A stretch of 11,661 nucleotides of DNA from Entamoeba invadens IP1. Its lineage: Eukaryota; Evosea; Mastigamoebida; Endamoebidae. Below, piece by piece: positions 1 to 8,783 of the stretch. Each line of letters starts with the position of its first letter. Position 1 is the stretch's first letter. Where the stretch lies: NCBI RefSeq assembly GCF_000330505.1, contig NW_004191857.1:48682-60342 (forward strand), in the 5' to 3' direction. A program made the position numbers and the translations under genes. The notes under the pieces were generated by a model. It was not told the DNA's origin and made no database searches. It saw only the letters and a list, made by a program, of their open reading frames with translations.

Positions 1-858
1 TTTATAGTAAATTTATAATTACTTACTATACAGTATAGCTTTTATTCGATTTATTTGCAGGGTCATTTCACAAAAATCGAATAAAAATATTCGGCATTTC
101 CAAATAACATTTTCTATTTCAGATCATTTGTTTATAGTACTAGAATAGTTCATTACCACCCGAGACAGGTTTTTCCAAACGAGACAGCTTTTTCGCATGA
201 CTGTATATTGTTTTATTAAAATTTTTATAATCTAAACTTATTTTGTAATATAGTAAATAAAATAATTAATGAAATTTACTAATAAACTTATTTTTATAAA
301 ATTGAGTCTGATTATATAGACTAGTCTAAAAACAATTTGATAAAATAACTGAATTATCATGTTTATAATCACATACATACCACAATAAAAAACAAAAAGT
401 AGTTAAATAACATTTTGCATGATTTTTTTTTTCAACGAGTTTTCAAGTCGTGTATAACTAAAGTTGAGCATTTTGGTGAATTTTCAAATTCAACTTATCT
501 TTACCACTTTAAAAACATGATTATTCCTTTTATTTACCAAAATTTAACAATTGTCTTTTTATCCTAAATATGATTATTACTAATTTTAAGTTATATTCAA
601 TATAAAAAATTATAATATGTGATTTTATAATTTATAGTATATCCAAGTAAATATAGTCCAAAAGAAAATTACATATATTTATTATAATATTTGTATTTTA
701 TGATATATTAAAATATTTATAATATATAATTTTTAATGAAAACACAATCAAATTATATAATAAAAATAAATACAATTGTTAAAACCAATACTATAAATAT
801 ATAAAATATACTACTTTTTGTATTTTATTGTCTTTAAAATCTTAAAAATAACAAACAT
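1..858. other. AT-rich non-coding region, possible left part of a hAT element
   Basis: No credible coding sequence is visible in this stretch; it is mostly A and T with many short poly-A and poly-T runs. The least AT-rich part, about 151-204, contains a short direct repeat and a motif that recurs inverted downstream of the transposase (described separately). Because the transposase reading frame begins at 859, this stretch probably includes the 5' end of the hAT element and its leader. I could not define a terminal inverted repeat or an 8-bp target duplication with confidence. No clear Entamoeba-type core promoter motif was recognised directly before 859. Confidence 0.5.
161..198. repeat. Two tandem copies of a 19-bp motif beginning CGAGACAG
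   Basis: Copies at 161-179 and 180-198 share CGAGACAG, then one variable base, then TTTTTC; about 15 of 19 positions agree. They sit upstream of the hAT transposase frame. Short subterminal repeats near transposon ends often bind transposase, so this may be part of the left end of the element; that role is inference. Confidence 0.5.
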
Positions 859-3646
859 ATGCAAGACTCAAATATCAACAAAGGTTTTGAAGAGTTCCGC
901 AATTACTTTACTTTTGAATTGAAAACGCAACTTCCTGAAAATCGTCTACGTGATTTCCATTTTTGTATTTTCTGTGGAAAAATGTTTAATAGACGTAAAT
1001 ACATGAAACACTCTTTGGAAGCAAAACCCGAAGAAACATACAAATTTAAAAGTGTTCACAATTTTAAATTTTTTGATGAGAATTTTGACAAATTTAATTT
1101 GATTGAGCTCAATAGTCAGCTTGTCGAAGAAGAAAAAAAATAAATCAAGTGGTTTGACAGATAATGAAATGGGCCTCTCGCCAAATATTTATAGAGGTGC
1201 CGATTTATTGAAAGTGAGGAATGAACTTGAGTCACAATTGAGACAAACAAGTTACACTACATTTGAAGACCTCAAGAAATATTTATTGAAAGGATTGAAA
1301 GAAAATGTTCGTGTTCTTCCACTCGTCGATTATCAAAATTTCCAAATGAATATTTCTGTTTTACACAGCGAGTCAACACAAGAGGCACTCGACAATATCA
1401 GTAAAAGTTTTGATGTTCCTATTATTAATTGTGAAGATGTTGTTTCAAAAAATTCAACTGGTATTGTGGACTCTGGAACTTTATTAAAAACTCCTGCTAT
1501 TACAAATTATATTCCGACTCCTCCAACAATTCAAACAAGAAATGCGACACATGTTGATTATAGCCAGGCTACCGACAACGAATCTCAAAATACCAACGAT
1601 TCGACCAAAGAAGAAATAAAATTCACTGTGTTTGAGATCGAACAATTGGAAAAAAATGAAACACATTAATGAGCTCCTCAAACCAGAGAATAAATACTCC
1701 GCCGAGTACATCGCACAAGAAACAAACAAAGAAGTACAAAGGCGACTTGGTAAAAATGTTGATAGTTATTCAACAACAAATGATGCTGGAAATGAAAGAG
1801 GCAGCTTTATAACGATGATGGCTGCATTGATGATGGGAGCGTGTGGGTTGACAAATAATCAAATTGATGCTATGTCAAAATTGATATCCATAATATTACT
1901 AATGTCCAATGTTCCTAAAAAGTCGTTAACACTGCTATGAGTTCTTCAACTATGCAACGGAGATTTATGTTAATTTCGAAAAAATCCAGATATGACCTAC
2001 AACTAATCTTTAAGCAGTGTGACTATTATACATTAATGGCGGATTCTGCAATGTATAGTGGGGTTGAGTACTTTTCTCTCTTTGTAAGATTTGTGTTTTC
2101 AGATGGATCATTTGTTGAAAAGAGAGTCAAAATTGAAAACTATGACGGCAAAACAGATGCGGCGGGGTGGCTCAGTTGGATAATGAAAATATTGGAATTG
2201 ATGGATGCTGACCTGATCAAATGCATTGGTGCTTGTTTTGATGGAGCTTATGTTCTGATACGAAATGGTGGGCTCTCTGGTAAATTCCTGGCTAAAATTA
2301 AAGAGAGAGACGGGCTGAACGGATTTGATTCAAACTACTGCTTTTCACATAAAACAAATAAAGCGACTGAAAAGTGTTTTGAATCGCAATGGGGGCTGGC
2401 TATTGAAAGTTTCTTGGACGGGTTAACAGTTCAGACAACAAGAACAGCGTGGGATCAATTCTGTGCCAAAAATCATATCAAAGGTGCAGTTCTCAAATTG
2501 GTTCAACGATCCGAAACAAGGTGGCTCCAAACAGTATTGATTCTTGATAATATGTTTGAGAATCTGCCTTCACTTCAAGAATTTTACAGTGACAGAGAAC
2601 AATACCAAAAGCCTTTTGGACCTCGCAACATTATGGGTGAATGTAATGTCAACTGCAAATTGTTTGTTGCGTGTATGTTCTTTACTCAAATAGTGCTCAG
2701 TAAGGTGAAGATAATTAACGATTGGCTACAGACCGCCAATTTACTATACCCCGTGGCCTATCAACGTGTTGAAGATTTAATTTCGAATATCTTCGAGCTC
2801 AGACGTAAGGTGGTGTTAACCGATTATTTAGAAAAAATGAAATACACTGATGAACTTGACGACAACGAAAAGTTCATTTTGAAAAAGTATTCAATTCACC
2901 TGCTCGTTAAGTTGGGTGACGCGATGATTTTGAGGTTTGCAATTCCTTCAAGAAAAATGACCAAAGAAGACCTCTTCGATGCTGGATTGTTGAAGGAGAA
3001 CCAGGTCAAAGGAACGAATATGGCAAATTTCGGGAAATTACAAAGAAAACTCAAAGGAAAAGAACTGGTAGTAAACATCAAAATTTACAACAATTTTGAT
3101 GCAAAATCATTCGAGGAAAGTGATGACCAAGAATTGAAAGCGGAAGTTCAAAAGTTTCAAGATTGGTACTGTGCCAACATTGAAAAAGTCGAAGAAATTG
3201 CAAACAGGTTAAAAAGAAAAGAAAGGGCTGATGCTACTGAGGTGATACGTACTCTTGTTAAACAAGTGAGATTAACAAGTACAGATCAAACAGAAGCAAC
3301 GGATATCGCTGAAGATTGCAGCAGTAGTGAAATTGTTAAAGAAAAGAGAGCAAACGCCATTCAACACAGAAAGCAAATAAGGGCTTTATTCAAAAAAACA
3401 GAAGATTTCTTAAAAAGTTGCCCAGTCAAAAAATTAACTTTGAACACCTTGTTTGCTTTGATGAGTCAAGAAGAAAAGAATCAATTCCCATGTTTATTCA
3501 ATCTTGTGAAAAAGATGAATGCTAAGAGTCCAACCACTTGCCCAGTTGAAAGATCTTTTAATAAAATTGGACAACTTGATAGAGCAAACATGAGCGTTGA
3601 AAAGAAAGTTGCTTACATGGATGTTGGGGATGCTCTGAAAAACTAA
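859..3646 (+). pseudogene. hAT-family transposase, broken by three frameshifts
   Basis: This is a cut-and-paste DNA transposase of the hAT superfamily, split into pieces at 859-1143, about 1128-1669, about 1650-1940 and about 1919-3646. The first piece has a C-x2-C pair (residues 36 and 39) and a His at 51, suggesting a degenerate N-terminal zinc finger. The last piece (569 codons from the ATG at 1937) carries the RNase H-like core: Asp36 in MADS, Asp102 in CFDGA, the conserved C135-x2-H138, the R195-W196 pair, and Glu538 in the C-terminal VERSF motif of the hAT dimerisation region. D36, D102 and E538 are the likely catalytic triad. The breaks fall at A-runs 1133-1140, 1650-1656 and 1917-1921; restoring frame needs one base fewer, one fewer and one more, respectively. 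Apart from the three slips there is no internal stop. The ATG at 1937 overlaps the preceding TGA, but it is probably an internal Met of the ancestral protein. Family assignment is strong; the exact subfamily is not known to me. Confidence 0.85.
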
Positions 3647-3689
3647 TTACCAATTTTTATTTCGATTTGTTTAAATGAATATTTTTATA

Positions 3690-3787
3690 TATAAAACAGT
3701 CAAAAAAGCTCAAATATTTCGGGTTGGTTTTTTTTATTTATAAAACAATCTTAAAAATTGTAATATTTCGGGAAGGGGTTTTACTAT
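3690..3787. repeat. Degenerate 49-bp direct repeat, two copies
   Basis: Two adjacent copies at 3690-3738 and 3739-3787 share TATAAAACA near the start and ATATTTCGGG in the middle (3714-3723 and 3763-3772), at a constant spacing of 49 bp; overall identity is roughly 70%. The block begins 44 bp after the hAT transposase stop and may be the right subterminal region of that element. The reverse complement of the first copy contains AGCTTTTTTGACTGT and ACCAACCCGA, which resemble the motifs at 186-204 and 155-163 on the left side. Confidence 0.55.
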
Positions 3788-3828
3788 AATAAAATTCATT
3801 TTCAACAATATCAAATAAAAGTATAAAA

Positions 3829-3920
3829 CGACCCACCCATCACCGTGAACGGGCAAAAAGGAGGGTTATTGGAATGATTAAAGAATCAACCGACATCCTT
3901 TTTCTAAACCTCACCCTCTA
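3829..3920. other. GC-richer island with hairpin potential, no gene recognised
   Basis: This stretch stands out from about 80% AT flanks. It contains nested inverted segments: AAAAAGGA (3855-3862) pairs with TCCTTTTT (3896-3903), with GGTT/AACC and GATT/AATC pairs inside, closing on a four-base loop. A second small fold is possible at about 3835-3853. I found no tRNA cloverleaf, no B-box-like sequence and no open frame. It could be the outer end of the hAT element, a small structured RNA or a relic of another repeat. The remaining bases between 3788 and 4138 are AT-rich and featureless. Confidence 0.35.
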
Positions 3921-4138
3921 ATTTAAATAGAATTATACTTTAAATTAATAAATACATACATAATTTAATATTATGGGTAATTAATTATACAATAACTAAT
4001 ATTAATCATATAATATACTAAATAATTATTATTTAATTTTTAAGATCTAATTTATAATAAATTTAATTATATTATGAAAACTATAATTTAAATCTAACAA
4101 GTTTATCAAATCAAGCAAGTTTACTTTTTGAGAAAAAT

Positions 4139-4540
4139 ATGTCTTACAATGATAAACCATTTAAAAGAGATTTATGTCAAGTCGTTTGAAACTGAAGGAG
4201 ACTTGTTACTGATAGTCTCAACTAAGATCTATGATCAATGATCGAACAGAGAAGAAGTTTGCGGCTGCTATATTCAAGTTCTCGATGTAGGTGGAGAAGA
4301 AATTTGGGGAGAAACTGTCTGTTAAAATTTGTTAGACAGATTTTATGTACTGTTGTAATAGTATACCATCACCTCTTGTTAGATTCATCCACGCAACTCA
4401 TTTAGTAGTGATCGATAATGTCAAGGATGAAGACGGGAAAACGAATGCGGAGTGTTTGATAGCATTGAATGATGCATTAGTGACTATTGGAGAGATAAAG
4501 ATACTATAGTTAAAAGGCATGCGAAATCCATTTTTAATAA
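4139..4540 (+). other. Unrecognised, decayed coding-like sequence
   Basis: Protein-like stretches appear on the + strand but are interrupted by stops and frame changes. One frame around 4151-4322 reads as plausible protein containing VLDVGGEEIWGE and a single TGA near 4229. Another frame around 4370-4505 reads HATHLVVIDNVKDEDGKT and continues to a TAG near 4507. Base composition is more coding-like than the AT desert before 4139. I do not recognise the family. It lies directly before the truncated start of the HSP70 pseudogene and does not match the HSP70 N-terminus, so it seems to be a different gene remnant joined to it. Confidence 0.25.
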
Positions 4541-5879
4541 ATTGCAAATGATCAGGGCAACAGAACAAGTCATCATGTGTTGCCTTCACAGACAGCGAGA
4601 GGCTGATTGGCGATGCAGCAAAGAACCAGATTGCGATGAATGTGAAGAATACAGTCTTTGATGCAAAGAGACTGATTGGAAGACGCTTCAGTGACCCAGC
4701 AATTCAAGAGGATATGAAGCACTGGTCATTCACTGTTGTCAACAATGGCAATGACAAGCCATTGATTCAGGTGGAGTAAAAGGGAGAGACTAAGAAGTTC
4801 ACACCAGAGGAGATCAGTTCGGTGGTGTTGGCGAAGATGAAGGAGACAGCAGAGGCGTTTGTTGGTGGGAAAGTCAACAACGCAGTCATCACATGTCCAG
4901 CCTATTTCAACGATTCACAGCGACAGGCAACAAAGGATGCGGGCACAATTGCAGGCATCAATGTGCTCAGAATCATCAATGAGCCAACAGCAGCAGCAAT
5001 AGCATATGGACTTGACAAGAAGACGGAGAGAGAAAAGAACGTCTTGATCTTTGATCTTGGTGGTGGAACATTTGATGTCTCACTTCTTGCTATTGACGAT
5101 GGCGTCTTTGAAGTGAAGGCAACAAACGGCAACACACACCTTGTTGGCGAAGGCTTTGATGACAAAATGGTCAACCACTTCATTGCCGAGTTCAAGAGAA
5201 AGTACAAGAAAGACATTTCAGGCAATGCACGAGCTGTCAGAAGACTCAGAACATCGTGTGAAAGGGCAAAGCGAACACCGTCATTGGCAGCAACAGCAAA
5301 CATCGAAGTCGACCAGTTGTATGAAGGCATCGACTTCTACACATCAATCACAAGAGCACGTGGAGTCCCATAGTTGAAGTCACATTTGACATTGATACAA
5401 ATGGGATTCTGAATGTCTCAGCTGAGGACAAGACAACAGGAAAGAAGAACAAGATCACAATCACCAACGACAAGGGAAGACTCTCAAAGGAGCAGATCGA
5501 CAAGATGGTTGCAGACGCAGAGAAGTTCAAGGCAGAGGACGACAAGATGAAGGAGCTTGTTGAGGGGAAGAATATACTTGAAAACTTCTGTTACTCGATG
5601 AAAAACACACTCAACGAACAAATTGCAACAAAGCTCTCACCAGATGACAAGGCGGCAATTGAAACAACCATCCAAGAGACACTCGACTGGCTCGACAATA
5701 ACCAATCAATATCAAATGATGAATACATACAGAAACAGAAGGAAGCTGAGGCTAAGATCCAGCCAATCTCACTCAAAAATTATCAACAGTATGCAGCAGC
5801 TGGTAACATGTCTGGTGCACAACAATTGGGCACAAATAAGAGCGACACAAAGGAGCCGAAGATCGAGGAAGTCGACTTA
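4541..5879 (+). pseudogene. Cytosolic HSP70 pseudogene with a large internal deletion
   Basis: HSP70 is an ATP-driven chaperone with a nucleotide-binding domain (NBD) and a substrate-binding domain. Homology starts at about 4541 with ANDQGNRT, so the first 25 or so residues, including the IDLGTT phosphate-binding motif, are absent. It runs through [14 protein letters not shown] (about 4588-4626), [16 protein letters not shown] and the second family signature [14 protein letters not shown] (about 5047-5088). At about 5356-5361 the protein jumps from ITRA directly to RGVP, losing roughly 165 residues: the rest of the NBD, the third signature and most of the beta substrate-binding domain. The C-terminal lid follows, ending in EEVD, the tail bound by TPR co-chaperones in cytosolic HSP70s. 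Lesions: a frameshift near 4568, a TAA at 4777-4779 where Tyr is expected, a TAG at 5371-5373 followed by a one-base loss, and a stop lost at 5877-5879 (TTA), which extends the frame to 5930. GC content is much higher than in the flanks. Clearly non-functional; the family call is secure. Confidence 0.93.
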
Positions 5880-5938
5880 TGTGATTTACTTGTCTTTACA
5901 AAGTTATTCGAAGTGACCCAAAAAAACTAATTTAAATT

Positions 5939-5973
5939 TTAACCTTAGGAGTATGAAACTGATTTAAATAAAT
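5939..5973. repeat. piggyBac left terminus: TTAA, 8-bp TIR, subterminal repeat
   Basis: TTAA at 5939-5942 is the target duplication, CCTTAGGA at 5943-5950 is the terminal inverted repeat, and the 25-bp subterminal repeat runs 5949-5973 (it starts GAGTATGAAAC). Here the subterminal repeat overlaps the last two bases of the terminal repeat, so there is no spacer. This is the transposase 3' side of the element. Confidence 0.9.
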
Positions 5974-6040
5974 CGTTATTTTTTCATAAAAAAACAAAAA
6001 TTAATTAAAAATTTTGTTATTACTTTAAAATAAAAACAAA

Positions 6041-8069
6041 TTAATTGTAACACTTTAAGCAAAGAGTAACACGGTGAAGACTACAAGTTGGGTCTTTGCA
6101 AAAATAACAACCAATTGAACTTCTCGCGATAGAGCCTCTAGACCCATCAACGGAACCACAACAACAACAATTCTTTAGGGTAGCAAATTTGACTTCTAAT
6201 GGATCGTGTTTGGTTGATCCAACTCTTCTACCTCGTTGTTTATAAACAACATCTCCATCTTAGTTGCCATTTGATTCACGGTTCTCTTTTTGTATTTTTC
6301 CATTTTCACGTAAGGTGTTTCAGAAACAAGCACTTTACGGGGAACAAAGCAACAAATTGGTATTTGAAATGTTTCTGTTGCACTAGTTTGAGTAAACAGT
6401 GCAGGAAAGTCACTTCTGGTAATAACTTCGAGCTCAAGAAGATTGCCCAAATTTTTTCTTTTTGACTTATTTACTCTATCCAAAGCATAAGGTTTACATA
6501 TTTGTTTGGCCAAACTCAACAAAAAGGATTCTCTTGTCGAGTTTCCCGATATTTTGAAAGCGTCATATGCACAAATATCCAAACAATTGAAAAATAAAGC
6601 CAATGGCCATCTTCTTGTACCTCTTTTGCAACTGAAGTGTCTCACCATTTTATCCACCATATCAACACCCCCATTCCCTTGTTGTATGCATTTTGAATCC
6701 CAAAAATACATTTTATTTTATCAAAAAACATGAATTCTTTTTTGAAGTCAACATTGTAACTGCCTTTTTCTTTTTGTCAAAATAATTCAAAATAAAAAGG
6801 AGGTGTGTTGGTGGTTAGTCTGTTGCTGCTTGTTTTACCAATACTAAACAAATAAAACTTTTGTAAGGTTTGATTTCTCGACAAATTGATGGCACAAAAG
6901 TCCTGTTTTTAAGGCAAGTTCCAACCACGTCAATATTTCTTTGTTTTAATCTGACAGCAAGATCCACTGTTGTAAATAAATTATCAATATACAACGTTGT
7001 TTTGTTTCCAACCAAAAAATCTGGTAATATCAAAGTATCAATCATTTTTATCACCAAATTTTCAATGTAATTTTCTTCATTATCAGCAACACTTCCTAAA
7101 TATAGTTCCGAATTATACACCAAACCAGAAATGTTGTCAACCATTGTCCACACTTCATTCCGTATTTTCCCGGTTTTGTTAGTATAATTTGGGTAAATTT
7201 ACAATGACCAAATTATTTCACCAGTTGTTCATCTATGCAAAATGAACTTTGTAATGAGTTATTTTTGGTTTAAGATCTCATATTTGAAATATAAATCTCA
7301 AAGAATGTACTCACAAAAAATAGTGCTTGTTATCAAATACACAAGACTCTTCATCTAAAAGACCACTTTCCTCGTTGACATTTTCATCTTCGTCCTCCAA
7401 AACCAAATTTTCGTCTTCTTTTTCAATTTCTTCACTTGAAGAGTCACTTTCTGAGTTTTGTGTTGCTTTTACAATATCAACCCATTGTTGAGTGTTTGTT
7501 ATCAACTTTTCATTCAATACTTCATCTTGCAGTTCTGATATATGTGTAATCTCCATAACTTTTCTTCTCATTCTTCTTTTCCACTTTTTTGTATACACTT
7601 TATCAACTTCCATTGCTTTTTTCTTTCTTTCTTTTTTTATTCTTTCCCCTGCAAACTTATCAAACCTCAAAGAATTCACGATCTGCAAGAATCTTGTTTT
7701 TGACATTATCGCTCTGTAAAATTTGTTTCCATCAATTCGGTTGTAAAGATAATTGAGACTCTTTTTTGAATCGTGGACAACCCCCATATATAACAAAAAC
7801 CCAATGAATGAATTTAATTCGATTACATTTAGGTCTTTCCATCTCTCTTCATATAAAACCTTCCCAGCCAAATTAGTTGATTCAATAATAATATCTTTCA
7901 TTTCGTCACTAAAAAACACTTTAAAGTAATCAGTAAAGTCTCGATCTTGCTGAATGGTCTGGAATTGTACTGGGTCAACTTCTGGTACATTATCAATTCT
8001 CACATTCATTTTTTCCCAAAAATATAAGGGTTCTTGTTTCTCTTTCACAGTTTTTGTAGACAAAAACAT
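6041..8069 (-). pseudogene. piggyBac transposase, multiply broken
   Basis: A DDD transposase that cuts and pastes DNA at TTAA. The first open piece, 8069-7311, holds the N-terminal domain (FTDYFKVFFSDEM, then NSFIGFLLYMGV and FYRAIMSKTRFLQIVNSLRFD), then a Lys/Arg-rich stretch and a long acidic segment. The first catalytic Asp is in CIDEQLV (codon 7233-7231), followed by KPGKYGMK. The second is in YIDNLFTT (codon 6985-6983) with VGTCLKNR after it. The third is in GGVDMVDKM (codon 6663-6661). A C-terminal Cys-rich zinc domain (CCCCG, CYFC, C-x2-H, CLKC) spans about 6168-6044 and ends at the stop 6043-6041. Breaks: a T-run slip near 7315, TAA stops at 7272-7270 and 7215-7213, a lost base near 7156, further breaks between about 6815 and 6740, a lost G in the G-run before GVD (about 6670), and a slip near 6205. 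A TAA lies immediately before the ATG at 8069. The acidic block sits at an unusual place, after the N-terminal domain. Confidence 0.9.
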
Positions 8070-8159
8070 TTATATTTTCGAGTTTTGTAATAACAATTTT
8101 TTTATTTATCAATTTACAAAAATAAAGTTATATTCTAAAAAAACTAAAAAATAAAACAA

Positions 8160-8460
8160 TCCACTGACCAAACAAAGATGTTTTATATAGTGTTGCTGAA
8201 TAAGTTGCTCTTTTGACAACCAGTGGAAGGCAACAGACAAAGTGTTGTTGTTTAATGATACTACCATTAACATTTGAGATAGACACAGCTGGCAGTGTGA
8301 TGACCACAGAGTCGAAAAATTCAAAAATACCAGCAAAGAAGTCACAAGTGGTTTCAATAAATGCGGAAAAACAGCCTGGTGTCTTGGTCCAAGTGATTGA
8401 ATGAAATGTGTTATGACTGCAACTTGCCAGGGAAGTTTGAGTTAAGTTGGATACATATTT
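8160..8460 (+). pseudogene. HSP70 fragment captured inside the piggyBac element
   Basis: Read on the + strand, opposite to the transposase, this stretch matches HSP70 from the end of the nucleotide-binding domain through most of the beta substrate-binding domain. Recognisable blocks in order are DVLYSVAE (from 8177, like DEAVAYGAAV), VALLTT, LPLTFEIDTAGSVMT (about 8258-8305), IPAKKSQV (8327-8350), QPGVLVQV (8372-8395) and, after a one-base shift, CNLPGKFEL (8418-8444). Homology fades after about 8460. Stops are at 8201-8203 and 8402-8404, with at least one more frame change near 8240. It is more diverged from typical HSP70 than the pseudogene at 4541-5879. It lies between the right subterminal repeat and the transposase start, so it is inside the mobile unit. 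It has no start codon or full domain and cannot make a chaperone. Confidence 0.85.
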
Positions 8461-8515
8461 TAAAAAGGTAATTAGCAATTGATGTTTTCCTCTTTTTCTT
8501 TGAATTTGGGCAATG

Positions 8516-8606
8516 ATTTAATTAAATCGGTTTCATACTCAACAGGTGGAAAATGATTTTCACAAAAAACAAAAAAAAAATAAAAAAATAAACATCCTAA
8601 GGTTAA
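8516..8606. repeat. piggyBac right terminus: subterminal repeat, 54-bp spacer, TIR, TTAA
   Basis: The inverted copy of the 25-bp subterminal repeat is at 8516-8540 (23 of 25 positions agree with the left copy). A 54-bp A-rich spacer follows, then TCCTAAGG at 8595-8602 and the TTAA duplication at 8603-8606. This is the transposase 5' side. The short-spacer/long-spacer asymmetry is a known hallmark of the insect piggyBac element, although here the long spacer is on the transposase 5' side. Confidence 0.9.
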
Positions 8607-8783
8607 TTAGTTTTTTAACTATTAATTTGTAACAAAATTACTAATTGTTTTGCGTTTATCCATGATGAAATGTATTTTTGGAAATAATTATAATTTTTGA
8701 TAGTAAATTAATAATAAAAATATAACTCGTTATATAGTTTTAAAAACACAGTAGACACAACAAAAAGGATAATTTTATACACA

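Larger units (their letters stand above)
5943..8602 (-). mobile_element. piggyBac-family DNA transposon, complete ends, inactive transposase
   Basis: The element is 2660 bp long and is flanked on both sides by TTAA (5939-5942 and 8603-8606), the target duplicated by piggyBac transposases. Its ends are perfect 8-bp inverted repeats, CCTTAGGA at 5943-5950 and TCCTAAGG at 8595-8602. A 25-bp subterminal inverted repeat is present at both sides but with different spacing, as in other piggyBac elements. The transposase lies on the - strand at 6041-8069. The section 8160-8460 is a captured HSP70 fragment. The insertion lies 62 bp beyond the EEVD codons of the HSP70 pseudogene, so it entered the 3' flank of that gene. 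The transposase is broken, but the ends look usable in trans. Confidence 0.92.

Noticed and set aside
1937..1940. ATGA overlap of a stop and a start codon, resembling translational coupling of two genes
   Set aside because: The upstream and downstream frames are parts of one hAT protein. Frame 2 is open from 1919, before the ATG, and the break is explained by a missing A in the run 1917-1921.
1103..1940. Introns as the explanation for the frame changes in the hAT gene
   Set aside because: No GTTTGT-like 5' site paired with a TAG 3' site brackets the break points, and homology-like sequence continues right up to each A-run on both sides.
4902..5330. Long - strand open frame antisense to HSP70
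   Set aside because: It mirrors the HSP70 coding strand; its composition follows from HSP70 codon usage and it shows no motif of its own.
5880..5930. A natural C-terminal extension of HSP70 beyond EEVD
   Set aside because: EEVD is the normal end of cytosolic HSP70. The extra codons follow a single base change of the stop (TTA) in a gene that is already dead.
6199..6733. + strand open frames opposite the transposase C-terminal half
   Set aside because: The - strand shows the piggyBac GGVD motif and the Cys-rich domain; the + strand frames have no recognisable content.
8109..8478. Two overlapping - strand open frames in the piggyBac 5' region
   Set aside because: They are antisense to the HSP70 fragment, whose + strand translation shows clear family blocks.
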